Of a DNA stretch of 64,000 nt, positions 45,701 to 52,734 are shown piece by piece. The position numbers and the translations under genes are program-made. The DNA is from UBA2589 sp038120095 (lineage in GTDB: Bacteria > Gemmatimonadota > Gemmatimonadetes > Longimicrobiales > Gaopeijiaceae). Under the pieces are notes generated by a model. It ran no database searches. It worked only from the letters and a program-made list of their open reading frames with translations, and had not been told where the DNA came from. The first letter of the stretch is position 1. Every line of letters starts with the position of its first letter. The stretch is from the NCBI GenBank assembly GCA_038120095.1, contig JAYOKZ010000017.1, positions 1 to 64,000 on the forward strand, read 5' to 3'.

Positions 45701-45897
45701 GCATTCAGAGTTCTGGCTCCATGCCCACCGCAGACGCGCTCTACCAGCTGGAGCGGTCGTGGGAATCGGTCCCAGGCGTGATCGAGCGGATCAACGGTGC
45801 AATGGCCGAGTTTTCCGCCCTGATGGCGCAGGTGTTTGCACCAGCAGCGAGGCCGCAGGTTCCGGATCGCCTGCCGGCGCCCCTGCGTGAAGGTTGA
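42799..45897 (+). CDS. Exported VPS10/BNR-repeat beta-propeller protein
   Basis: About 1032 residues. I choose ATG 42799 because it gives a signal peptide (LTLRFLGVAAVLGPTTSAAQ). The body is a beta-propeller of BNR/sortilin-like repeats: GVYRSTDAGRTWTHLG, GVYRTTDGGRSWEQV, GIHRTTDGGASWSEL, DGGRTFTAD, LQVTRDGGATWSDI and others, plus FIGTA/WVGTGEP-type strands. The C-terminal 250 residues carry a FlgD/Ig-like stretch (LSLRVTDAAGALVREL) and a helical end. The family is common in Gemmatimonadota, Acidobacteria and Bacteroidota and is often labelled glycosyl hydrolase or sortilin-like without proven substrate. Confidence 0.9.
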   Translation: MRPSLTLRFLGVAAVLGPTTSAAQTPEQLAAVANGLEWRQIGPTIMGGRISDLAVVESDPSVFYVGTATGGIWKTENSGVTFEPIFDHEVTASIGDVTVAPSNANVIWVGTGEPQNRQSSPWGNGVYRSTDAGRTWTHLGLENTHHISRIQVHPRDPDVAYVAAMGHLWGDNAERGVYRTTDGGRSWEQVLYIGANTGAIDLVMDPNDPQTLFAAMYQRQRKAWGFNGGGPGSGIHRTTDGGASWSELTTGLPPGDKGRIGLDIYRRDGNFICALVEADPRGPGQGFQQRESDDVQNGVYCSTDRGDTWEHRSTTNNRPMYYSQIRIDPNDPERMYLGGASMYRTSDGGRTFTADAAADVHMDHHALWINPENSDHMILGSDGGVSISWDRSDNWYQFRNLPLGQFYEIGVDMRDPYHVCGGLQDNGSWCAPSDTWSNQGIRTRDWYNVGSGDGFFTVMHPTNTGLMFAESQGGNLTRVNLETMERTRMRPMGRPGPDGQLPDLRWNWNTPVVLSSHDENTLYVGANVLFRSTDLGQSFEAISGDLTWAIDRDTLTIMGVPGGDAQMSRNDGQSSYGNLTAITESPRDANVLYTGADDGRLQVTRDGGATWSDITNRVPNLPAHSYVTRLVASHGAPGTVFAAFDNHRNDDFSAYVYRSENFGQDWVPISRGLPGSSMNALAQHPDNADLLFAGNEVGVFVSADAGDNWVRMTNGLPTVPVDDIKIHPRENDLVIGTHGRGIWILDDIAPLEHLNSNVVASDAYVFPVRRATSYNVYTPQGWTPGIYAAPNPPSGARIRYRLASDTDNLSLRVTDAAGALVRELDGPAGAGMHEVIWDLQIEERNEAGESRGMGPRVLPGTYIVELTAGSDVVQTEVVVRMDPRVQMGRRELMVRHQSMMESYRLAHVVDLAEGALDEMTDHVDAAEGLLGDGAPESLRTELHTLREALGDLNDELDDASDGAGVWRGIQSSGSMPTADALYQLERSWESVPGVIERINGAMAEFSALMAQVFAPAARPQVPDRLPAPLREG

Positions 45898-45956
45898 TGG
45901 ATGCCGAAGAGTCGGTTCATCGACGCGGGGCGGCCCGAGGCGGTCATCGCCTGGGC

Positions 45957-47402
45957 ATGAATCCCATGGATGGACGTCGGCTTCTGCGTCTTCTGACGCT
46001 CATGGCGGCCCTCGCGTGTGCGGTCGCCGAGCCTGGCGCGGGACAGTGGCCTTCCGACGACGCTACCGCGACGGAGTTCAGCCTTGCGATGAACGCCAAG
46101 ATCCTGTGTTCCGGAATCTGGGTCCAGGGACGTGATGCGGAGCTCCACGTAGCGGCGGACCTCCGGCGTTTTGCGCACTTCGGGTGGGGAGACGATTTCA
46201 CATACGAGATCGATCACGAGGAGCGCCGGGTGACGCTGTCCTCTCCACAATCCCCTCACGATCGGGTGGCGCAGTACAACGGAGATCAGGGGTGTGCGGT
46301 GCTGCCTCGAGGCATGGAGGACATCCAATTCACGCCATCGGAGGTCGGTCGCGAGTGGCCCGACCGTGACTGGCAGCGGTGGCCCATGGGTGAGCGAAGG
46401 TCGGACGGTGCGTTACCGCCGGAAGTGGACGCCCAGGCCCTTGAGCGGGCCCTCGATTGGGCCATCGCCAACCACGAGCACGGGCAGAATACGCGTGCGT
46501 TCATCGTGGTATACAAGGGTCGGATACTCGGAGAGCGGTATGCACCGGGGGTGCCGCGTGACATGCCGCATCTTTCGTGGTCTCAGGGCAAAGCCATCAC
46601 CGCTGCGCTCATCGGGGTACTGGTTCAGCAGGGCGAACTGACCCTGGATCAGCCAGCGCCGGTCGCTGAATGGGCGGGGGATGCCCGAAGAAATATCACG
46701 ATCGCCAACCTGCTCCACATGAGTTCAGGTCTCGACTTCGAGAACCTGGGGCTCGGTAACGAGAACTCGCTCTCGACCGACAATCACCATTTCCGGATCT
46801 ACTTCGACGGCATCAACGTCTTCGATCACGCCGTCAGCTTTCCGCTGGCGGTTGAACCGAACACGCGGTGGCGATATCTGAACTCGGATCCTCTCACTCT
46901 GGGTCGAATCGTGCGACAGACGGTAGAGCGAAGAGGGGATCGCTACCACGAGTTTCCATGGACCGCGCTTTTCGATCGCATCGGGATCAAGAACGCGGTG
47001 CTCGAAACGGACGCGTGGGGAAACTTCATCCTCACCGGCTACGACTATATGTCTGCACGGGACTGGGCCCGTTTCGGACTTCTCCATCTGCAGGATGGGG
47101 TGTGGGAGGGGGAACGAATCCTGCCTGAGGGCTGGGTGGATTTTGTCAGCACCCCAGCCCCTGCGNNNNNNNNNNCCCGAGATTACGGCGGACAATTCTG
47201 GTTGAATGCGGGTGGGCAGCACCCTCGCATTCCTGAAGATGCCTTCTGGCCCTCTGGTTTCATGGGCCAGAGCACGTTGATCATCCCGTCCCGCGAATTG
47301 GTGATCGTGCGCCTAGGGCCCAGTGCAGGGGGCAATGGTGCCTACATGAACGAGTACGTAGGCCGGGTCCTGGACGCGATCGAAGTGGGCCGTTTGCCCT
47401 GA
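45957..47402 (+). CDS. Exported beta-lactamase-fold serine hydrolase (contains 10-N gap)
   Basis: About 481 residues from ATG 45957, which gives a signal peptide (LLRLLTLMAALACAVAEPG). The catalytic fold is class C beta-lactamase/DD-peptidase/esterase: SxxK as SWSQGKAIT, LLHMSSGLDFEN, the YxN motif in RYLNSDPLT and WANLILTGYDYMSARDWA-type wall after it. It may be an esterase or D-amino-acid peptidase. The N run at 47166-47175 keeps the frame, so little may be missing. The first 120 residues are an extra N-terminal region I do not recognise. Confidence 0.85.
   Translation: MNPMDGRRLLRLLTLMAALACAVAEPGAGQWPSDDATATEFSLAMNAKILCSGIWVQGRDAELHVAADLRRFAHFGWGDDFTYEIDHEERRVTLSSPQSPHDRVAQYNGDQGCAVLPRGMEDIQFTPSEVGREWPDRDWQRWPMGERRSDGALPPEVDAQALERALDWAIANHEHGQNTRAFIVVYKGRILGERYAPGVPRDMPHLSWSQGKAITAALIGVLVQQGELTLDQPAPVAEWAGDARRNITIANLLHMSSGLDFENLGLGNENSLSTDNHHFRIYFDGINVFDHAVSFPLAVEPNTRWRYLNSDPLTLGRIVRQTVERRGDRYHEFPWTALFDRIGIKNAVLETDAWGNFILTGYDYMSARDWARFGLLHLQDGVWEGERILPEGWVDFVSTPAPAXXXXRDYGGQFWLNAGGQHPRIPEDAFWPSGFMGQSTLIIPSRELVIVRLGPSAGGNGAYMNEYVGRVLDAIEVGRLP
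47166..47175. other. Assembly gap (10 N) inside the serine hydrolase gene
   Basis: Ten N join two contigs. The same frame continues on both sides, but the true missing length is unknown. Confidence 0.97.
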
Positions 47403-47415
47403 CCCTCGCAGGCTG

Positions 47416-47444
47416 TTGACCCCGTGGTAGCCTCCCGCCATCCT
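47416..47444 (+). promoter_or_regulatory. Predicted promoter of the thrS leader
   Basis: TTGACC (47416-47421) and CATCCT (47439-47444), spacing 17. Transcription would begin near 47451, 20 bases before the leader ORF. The -10 is weak (3 of 6 consensus bases). Confidence 0.45.
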
Positions 47445-47470
47445 TCGGCATTCACAGTCGGAGTTCTACG

Positions 47471-47548
47471 ATGCTCCCACGCATCATCGCCTCGACGGTC
47501 ATCATTACCGGTCACTTTCGCGGCCGCTCGTCTGCGTTCGTCGGTTAG
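47471..47548 (+). CDS. Candidate 25-residue leader peptide upstream of thrS
   Basis: ATG 47471 follows GGAG (47460-47463) by seven bases and ends at TAG 47546. It encodes MLPRIIASTVIITGHF and nine more residues. Ile codons fall at 5, 6, 11 and 12 and Thr codons at 9 and 13. It is followed 23 bases later by an intrinsic terminator, then thrS. GGCCGC (47522-47527, codons 18-19) can pair with GCGGCC (47573-47578), the terminator's 5' arm. The arrangement matches amino-acid-attenuator leaders such as thrL, but only two Thr codons are present, so the sensed amino acid is not certain. Confidence 0.45.
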   Translation: MLPRIIASTVIITGHFRGRSSAFVG

Positions 47549-47571
47549 GCCCGGCAGGACCTGATGCGAGG

Positions 47572-47604
47572 CGCGGCCCCCGAAGCACGGGCGCCGCGTT
47601 TTTT
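47572..47604 (+). terminator. Intrinsic terminator in the thrS leader (putative attenuator)
   Basis: Stem of nine base pairs with a single bulged C: CGCGGCCCC (47572-47580) with 47589-47598, loop of eight bases, then six T (47599-47604). It ends 17 bases before the chosen thrS start, too close to serve only the gene upstream, which stopped 170 bases earlier. Confidence 0.75.
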
Positions 47605-47621
47605 CATGTTCGAGGGTGCCG

Positions 47622-49571
47622 ATGACACTCAAGCATACAGACGACACCATGGCTAGCGACCAGATCAAGATCACCCTGCCGAACGGCGACGTACTCGAGT
47701 TACCATACGGATCCACGAGCGGTGAGGTAGCAGCGGGTATCGGCCCGGGCCTCGCGAAGGCCGCGATCGCTGCGGTGGTGAATGGTCAGACTGTCGGCCT
47801 GATGGAGCCAATCGTCGAGGACGCAGAGATCCAGATTCTCACGGAGCGGGATGACGAATCCCTGGCCGTTCTCCGGCATTCGGCGGCCCATGTTCTCGCG
47901 ACGGCAGTCCGGGAGGTACGGCCTGGAGCAGGTATCGGCTTCGGACCTGCCATCGACGACGGCTTCTATTACGACTTCGAGGTCGATGAACCGTTCACTC
48001 CGGAAGACCTGGCGATCTTCGAGGAGAAGATGGCAGAGGTCGTGAGGGATGATCAGCCGTTCGAGCGCAGGCATGTGTCGAAGGAGGAGGCGCGCGAGCT
48101 TTTCCGCGACGACCCGCTGAAGCTGGAGCGTCTCGAGGAATTCCAGGACGACGAAGTCATCACCGTCTACCTGAACGGGCCGTTTTTGGATCTGTGCAAA
48201 GGGCCGCATGTCCCAAGCACAGGGGGTCTGAAGCACTTCAAACTTCTTTCGGCTGCTGGCGCGTACTGGAGAGGCGACGAAAAGCGTCAAATGCTCCAGA
48301 GAATTTACGGGACGGCATTCCACAAGAAGGCCGACCTCGAGCAGCACCTGCATCGTCTGGAGGAGGCCCGCCGCCGCGATCACCGCCGACTGGGGCGCGA
48401 GCTGGGGCTGTTCCAGTTCCACCCCGTATCACCGGGAGCAGCATTCTGGACGCCGCGGGGAACCGAGTTGTACAACACGCTCGAGCGCTTCGTGCGGGAT
48501 CGACAGCGCAAGGACTTTCAGGAGGTGAAGACACCCCTCTTGTATACGAAGGAACTCTGGGAGCGGTCCGGTCACTGGGGGAAGTACAAGGACAACATGT
48601 TCCTTGTTCTCGACACCGAGTCTGGCGAGCACGACATGTCGCTGAAGCCGATGAACTGCCCGTCGCACTACCTCTACTATGCGTCGGAAACCCACTCATA
48701 CCGGGAGCTTCCGCTCCGGTATTCCACTCTGGACGTCCTGCACCGAAACGAACTGTCCGGTGCGTTGTCCGGTCTGACCAGAGTTCGACAATTCGCCCAG
48801 GATGACTGCCACGTATTCCTGCGCGAGGACCAGATCGCCGAGGAGGTCCACTTTCTGACGGATTTCATCCTCGGTCATTATGAAGCATTCGGGCTCGAGT
48901 CGCGCTTGAAATTTGCGACCCGGCCCGATCAACGGATTGGTAGCGACGAGCAGTGGGATTACGCCGAGGCCGCCCTGAAGCAGGCACTCGACGCGACGGG
49001 GCGGAAATACGACATCGAGGAAGGAGACGGAGCGTTCTACGGCCCGAAGATCGATTTCCATGTCACGGATTCGATTGGCCGAAGCTGGCAGCTCGGGACC
49101 ATCCAGCTGGACTACAACGCGCCGGAGCGCTTCGACCTCGAATACATTGGAAGCGACAACGCACCCCACCGGCCGGTCGTCATCCATCGGGCGGTGTGCG
49201 GCTCGTTCGAGCGGTTCATCGCGATCCTCATCGAGCACTACGCCGGGGCTTTCCCGACGTGGTTGGCTCCGGAGCAGGTTCGGGTCCTCTCTGTCGGCCA
49301 GGACTGGGACGACAGCGCGCGGGAGCTCGTGGATGCTCTCACGGCTCGAGGTGTGCGCGCAACGCTTCAGTCTCGTGAGACGCTCGGCTACCGGATCAGG
49401 GAGGCCGAGTTGCACAAGATCCCCTACATGGGCGTGGTGGGAGAGCGCGAGGCGGCTGATGGCACCGTCGCAGTAAGAAGACGGGGTGCGGGGAAGAAGC
49501 AGGAGATCATGAACCGTGCCGACTTCATCGAACTCGTCGAGGGTGAGATCCGGGCACGGACTCAGGATTGA
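47622..49571 (+). CDS. thrS: Threonine--tRNA ligase
   Basis: About 649 residues. ATG 47622 has GAGG six bases upstream; GTG 47616 and ATG 47649 are alternatives. Domains in order: TGS (IKITLPNGDVLEL), editing domain with HSAAH and CKGPH, class II catalytic core with MNCPSHYLYY, LRYSTLDVLHRNELSGALSG, RQFAQDDCHVF, HRAVCGSFERFIAILIEHYAG, and the anticodon-binding domain ending near VEGEIRARTQD. The zinc-ligand cysteine (MNCP) is present. First gene of the thrS-infC-rpmI-rplT group; expression may be set by the leader before it. Confidence 0.97.
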   Translation: MTLKHTDDTMASDQIKITLPNGDVLELPYGSTSGEVAAGIGPGLAKAAIAAVVNGQTVGLMEPIVEDAEIQILTERDDESLAVLRHSAAHVLATAVREVRPGAGIGFGPAIDDGFYYDFEVDEPFTPEDLAIFEEKMAEVVRDDQPFERRHVSKEEARELFRDDPLKLERLEEFQDDEVITVYLNGPFLDLCKGPHVPSTGGLKHFKLLSAAGAYWRGDEKRQMLQRIYGTAFHKKADLEQHLHRLEEARRRDHRRLGRELGLFQFHPVSPGAAFWTPRGTELYNTLERFVRDRQRKDFQEVKTPLLYTKELWERSGHWGKYKDNMFLVLDTESGEHDMSLKPMNCPSHYLYYASETHSYRELPLRYSTLDVLHRNELSGALSGLTRVRQFAQDDCHVFLREDQIAEEVHFLTDFILGHYEAFGLESRLKFATRPDQRIGSDEQWDYAEAALKQALDATGRKYDIEEGDGAFYGPKIDFHVTDSIGRSWQLGTIQLDYNAPERFDLEYIGSDNAPHRPVVIHRAVCGSFERFIAILIEHYAGAFPTWLAPEQVRVLSVGQDWDDSARELVDALTARGVRATLQSRETLGYRIREAELHKIPYMGVVGEREAADGTVAVRRRGAGKKQEIMNRADFIELVEGEIRARTQD

Positions 49572-49985
49572 CGGATGCGTCCACTGGTATCTTCGAGGTA
49601 GAGCCAGAGGGCTGAGTCCATCGACCGGGGGAGACCATCCGGCACCGGGACCTCATCGCGCGGGCCGAGGACTCTCTATCCCTGGCATTGAGGGCGGAAT
49701 GCGGGGTGCCGCCCGCTTGACCGGAGCGAGCCGCAGGGTCAACTTTCCTCACGCTCGCTCAGGCGGGCAACAAGAGTGAAGTGAGCCGCCCCAGCAGTGG
49801 CTCCACCTTCAGGACTCCACGTGGGTCGTCTTGAGGGTCGCGCAGATCAGTTCGCCGGGGTTTTCCTCGGCGGGCGAGTCATGGTTGCGGCCCGGGAGCA
49901 TTCCCGGGCTTTTTTCGTAGGAGACAGGACCGAAGGACGGGGCCCGAAGGGGTCGTGTATCGAGACTTGCTCGGAGGGATAAGAC
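49572..49985 (+). promoter_or_regulatory. Long structured leader between thrS and infC
   Basis: 414 bases with no gene but several hairpins: GGGCGG with CCGCCC around 49690-49715, TTGACC with GGTCAA (49717 on), CGCCGGGG with CCTCGGCG (49853-49872) and a strong terminator (49890-49915). In other bacteria the infC-rpmI-rplT leader is bound by ribosomal protein L20 to stop transcription or translation. The location fits, but I cannot identify an L20 site by eye. The T-box signature (GGTGGNACCGCG) is absent. Confidence 0.55.
49890..49915 (+). terminator. Intrinsic terminator in the infC leader
   Basis: Perfect 8-bp stem GCCCGGGA (49890-49897) with TCCCGGGC (49902-49909), loop GCAT, then six T. 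Lies 70 bases before infC and about 320 past thrS, so it is likely an attenuator or leader terminator. A second hairpin (49853-49872) stands immediately upstream. Confidence 0.8.
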
Positions 49986-50501
49986 ATCAGTAAAGATCGA
50001 GTTCGTGTGAACGACCAGATCAGGATCAGCCCGATTCGGCTGATTCAGGATGACGGTGAGCAGATCGGCATCGTCTCCATCGATGAAGCCCGGGAACGTG
50101 CGGAAGCGCGGGGGATGGATCTGGTCGAGGTGGCGCCGGACGCGCGGCCCCCAGTGGTCAAGATGATGGACTACGGGAAATACAAGTACGAGGCAGACCG
50201 GCAGCGACGCGAAGCACGAAAGAAGCAGCACACGATCAAGGTCAAGGAAGTGAAGTTCCGCCCGGGCATTGAAGATCACGATTACAACTTCAAGGTCGGG
50301 CACGCTCGACGCTTCCTCGAAGACGGCAACAAGGTCAAGCTGACGATGATGTTTCGGGGTCGTCAGGTGACTCACCCCGAGATCGGAAAGGAAGTGCTCG
50401 CGAGAGTGATGGAGGATCTGCAGGAAGTGGGTCAGCCGGAGTCGTTCCCGAACATGGAGGGCCGGATCATGTCGATGGTCCTGGCCCCATTGAAAGACTG
50501 A
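49986..50501 (+). CDS. infC: Translation initiation factor IF-3, probable ATC start
   Basis: IF-3 of about 171 residues. GTG 50007 (VNDQIRIS) has no ribosome-binding site. ATC at 49986 follows GGAGG by eight bases and adds ISKDRVR, which is the usual IF-3 N-terminus (RVRVND). An in-frame TAA at 49980 leaves only one codon before the ATC, so no ordinary start lies upstream. AUU/AUC starts are the known hallmark of infC, because IF-3 rejects such codons and so limits its own synthesis. The N-domain has DLVEVAPDARPPVVKMMDYGKYKYE and the C-domain the IKVKEVKFRPGIEDHDY strand. Confidence 0.92.
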   Translation: MSKDRVRVNDQIRISPIRLIQDDGEQIGIVSIDEARERAEARGMDLVEVAPDARPPVVKMMDYGKYKYEADRQRREARKKQHTIKVKEVKFRPGIEDHDYNFKVGHARRFLEDGNKVKLTMMFRGRQVTHPEIGKEVLARVMEDLQEVGQPESFPNMEGRIMSMVLAPLKD

Positions 50502-50546
50502 TAGACTGAGCCCTGTCTGGGACAGGGCGATTGGAGTTGTGAAGCC

Positions 50547-50747
50547 ATGCCAAAAATGAAGACGCACCGGGGGGCCGCGAAGCGGATGAAGGTCACCGGT
50601 ACCGGGAAGCTCAAGAGGATGCGCTCCAACAAGAGCCACATCCTCAACAAGAAGACCACGAAGCGGAAGCGCAGGCTTCGTCAGGCGGATCTCGTCAGCA
50701 AGGCGGACGAGAAGAAGATGCACAAGATCCTTCCCTACGGCTCCTGA
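50547..50747 (+). CDS. rpmI: 50S ribosomal protein L35
   Basis: 66 residues, highly basic, with the family start MPKMKTHRGAAKRMKVTGTG, SHILNKKTTKRKRRLR and HKILPYGS. Sits between infC and rplT in the usual order. Confidence 0.97.
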   Translation: MPKMKTHRGAAKRMKVTGTGKLKRMRSNKSHILNKKTTKRKRRLRQADLVSKADEKKMHKILPYGS

Positions 50748-50759
50748 GGAGGCAGAACG

Positions 50760-51128
50760 ATGCCCAGAGCAACCTCCGCAGTCCCGCGCAACAAGCGGAA
50801 GAAAAAGATCTTCAAGGCCGCCAAGGGGTACTTTGGCGGACGTAAGAACCTCTACAAGACCGCGAAGGATGCGGTTGAGAAGGGGTGGGAACACGCATAC
50901 CGGGATCGGAAGAAGAAGAAGCGCAATTTTCGTCGGTTGTGGATCGCACGGATCAACGCCGCGGCCCGTCAGCACGACATGTCGTATTCGCGGTTCATGA
51001 ATGGCCTGAAGGCCGCCGGGATCGATCTTGATCGCAAGGCCTTGGCGGATCTTGCCGTGCGCAATCCCGAGGCATTTGGTGCGGTTGTTGAACAGGCGAA
51101 AGAAGGCCTGTCCGTAAAAGCCGGCTGA
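50760..51128 (+). CDS. rplT: 50S ribosomal protein L20
   Basis: 122 residues with GGAGG before the start. PRATSAVPRNKRKKKIFKAA is the basic N-terminal extension, followed by RKNLYKTAKDAV, RDRKKKKRNFRRLWIARINAA and SRFMNGLKAAGIDLDRKALA. Besides its ribosomal role it autoregulates infC operons in known bacteria. Confidence 0.97.
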   Translation: MPRATSAVPRNKRKKKIFKAAKGYFGGRKNLYKTAKDAVEKGWEHAYRDRKKKKRNFRRLWIARINAAARQHDMSYSRFMNGLKAAGIDLDRKALADLAVRNPEAFGAVVEQAKEGLSVKAG

Positions 51129-51151
51129 TTACGCCGCTCGAATCGGTTCCT

Positions 51152-51184
51152 CAGGGACTCTGCGGCCCGGCCGCGGGGTCCCTG
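51152..51184 (+). terminator. Hairpin after rplT (weak intrinsic terminator)
   Basis: CAGGGAC (51152-51158) with GTCCCTG (51178-51184), a TCT/GGG wobble section, and GCGGC with GCCGC around a CCG loop form a stem of about 15 pairs. The following TTGTATA is a poor T run, so termination may be partial. Confidence 0.55.
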
Positions 51185-51201
51185 TTGTATATGGAGATAG
51201 G

Positions 51202-51654
51202 GTGACCAAGGCCCGAAAAGAGCATTGGAGAGCACTCGAGGTGATGTATCTCGCGTCTCCCATCAACCGCATCTACGAGCCAAGCATCGACGTGGGCCTT
51301 GAGACGGCGGAAATCGGAATCGAGGTAGGTGAGCACTTCTTCCACGCCGGCGGGGCGACCCATGGTTCCGTAACGTGGAAGATGCTCGATGACGCGGCGT
51401 TCTTTGCGGCGGCCAGCGTCGTGGAGGATGTCTTCATCCTGACCACGTCCTTTACGAGCTATCTGACGAGGCCGGTGTCGAAGGGTTCGTTACGCTCCGT
51501 GGGCACGGTGGTGACCCGAAACCGTAGCCAGATCATCGCGGAAGCGGTGGCATTCGACCACGCCGGTCGGGAGGTCGCTCGGGGGAGTGGCATGTTCGTT
51601 AAGAGCCGTATGAAACTCGCGGAACTTCCGCTGTATGCGGGAGCCAAAGTGTGA
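51202..51654 (+). CDS. PaaI-like hotdog thioesterase
   Basis: A 150-residue hotdog-fold protein, GTG start. The family pattern is clear: EHFFHAGGATHGSVTWKMLDDAAFFAAAS, then SFTSYLTRPVSKGSLRSVGTVV and AEAVAFDHAGREVARGSGMFV. It probably cleaves an aromatic or acyl-CoA thioester. It occupies the position between rplT and pheS where Escherichia coli has the pheM leader. Confidence 0.82.
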   Translation: MTKARKEHWRALEVMYLASPINRIYEPSIDVGLETAEIGIEVGEHFFHAGGATHGSVTWKMLDDAAFFAAASVVEDVFILTTSFTSYLTRPVSKGSLRSVGTVVTRNRSQIIAEAVAFDHAGREVARGSGMFVKSRMKLAELPLYAGAKV

Positions 51655-51711
51655 TATTATGTCGAGCCCCGCTGTCGCAACGGGCTCAACGACTTATGGT
51701 GGTCGACCTCA

Positions 51712-52734
51712 ATGAGTGAATCAAATCCCATCGAGGCGCTTGCGGTGCTGGAGGCCGAAGCGCTGGGAGCTGCGGAGTCGGCTCCGGATGCCACGGCCCT
51801 GGAAGCTGTTCGAGTTGCGTATCTCGGTCGCAGCGAGGGCCGTATCTCCGCGATCCTGCGTGGGCTCGGGGCGCTTCCGCCAGAGGAACGGCCGGCGGTC
51901 GGCCAGCGGGCGAACGAGGTGAAAGCTTCGGTATCTGCGGCCCTCGAGGCACGGAGCGCGATCCTCACCGGCCCTGCCGTTGCGAGGGGAGTGGATCTCT
52001 CTATGCCGGGTAGACCGCGTTGGCCAGGGGGCTTGCACCCTATCACTCAGGCGATCGATGAGATCTGGCACATCTTTCGAGACCTGGGCTTTTCTCGAGC
52101 CCGAGGCCCGGAGGCGGACACTGAGTGGTACAACTTTGAGGCTTTGAATACGCCATTGGATCACCCCGCTGCGGACGAGCAGGACACGCTGTACCTGGTG
52201 GACTCAGTGCTCCTGCGCAGCCACACATCACCCGTGCAGATGCGTACGATGGAGGCCAACGCGCCTCCGATTCGGATTATTGCCCCGGGTTGGGTCTACC
52301 GACGCGACACGTACGACGCGACGCACACGCCCGCCTTCATGCAGATCGAAGGGCTCGTCGTGGACGAGGATGTCACCTTCATCGACTTCAAGGCGACCCT
52401 TGCCGAGTTCGCGCGTCGCTACTGGGGTCCTGACACGCAGATCCGCTTCCGCCCGTCGTTCTTCCCATTCACCGAGCCGAGTGCCGAGGTCGATGTGAAG
52501 CGGACCATCACGCGCCCGGACGGGACAAAGTATGAGACGGACTGGTTGGAAATCATGGGGTCCGGCATGGTGGATCCGAATGTGATCGCAAACGCAGGCT
52601 ACGATCCCGAACGCTATACCGGCTGGGCCTTTGGAATGGGTCCGGGTCGTATCGCGATGCTGAAGCACGGGGTGGATGATCTGCGAACCTTCTTCGAAAA
52701 CGACGTGCGCTTCCTCGCACAGTTTGCCCAATGA
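51712..52734 (+). CDS. pheS: Phenylalanine--tRNA ligase alpha subunit
   Basis: 340 residues. N-terminal coiled-coil (EALAVLEAEALGAAE), then class II catalytic domain: GFSRARGPEADTEWYNFEAL, LLRSHTSPVQMRTME, RIIAPGWVYRRDTYDATHTP, FRPSFFPFTEPSAEVDV and GWAFGMGPGRIAMLKHGV. Overlaps pheT by 4 bases. A TATTAT at 51655-51660 could be its own -10. A 6-bp stem (51664-51669 with 51682-51687) lies in the leader without a T run. Confidence 0.97.
   Translation: MSESNPIEALAVLEAEALGAAESAPDATALEAVRVAYLGRSEGRISAILRGLGALPPEERPAVGQRANEVKASVSAALEARSAILTGPAVARGVDLSMPGRPRWPGGLHPITQAIDEIWHIFRDLGFSRARGPEADTEWYNFEALNTPLDHPAADEQDTLYLVDSVLLRSHTSPVQMRTMEANAPPIRIIAPGWVYRRDTYDATHTPAFMQIEGLVVDEDVTFIDFKATLAEFARRYWGPDTQIRFRPSFFPFTEPSAEVDVKRTITRPDGTKYETDWLEIMGSGMVDPNVIANAGYDPERYTGWAFGMGPGRIAMLKHGVDDLRTFFENDVRFLAQFAQ

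Noticed and set aside
49690..49720. T-box riboswitch before infC
   Set aside because: GGGGTGCCGC resembles a T-box only in part; the GGTGGNACCGCG core with its UGGN bulge is missing, and the gene is not a synthetase or amino-acid gene.
51660..51716. pheM-like leader peptide before pheS
   Set aside because: A short ATG frame exists, but it encodes Ser/Ala/Gly/Thr and no Phe, and its hairpin has no T run.
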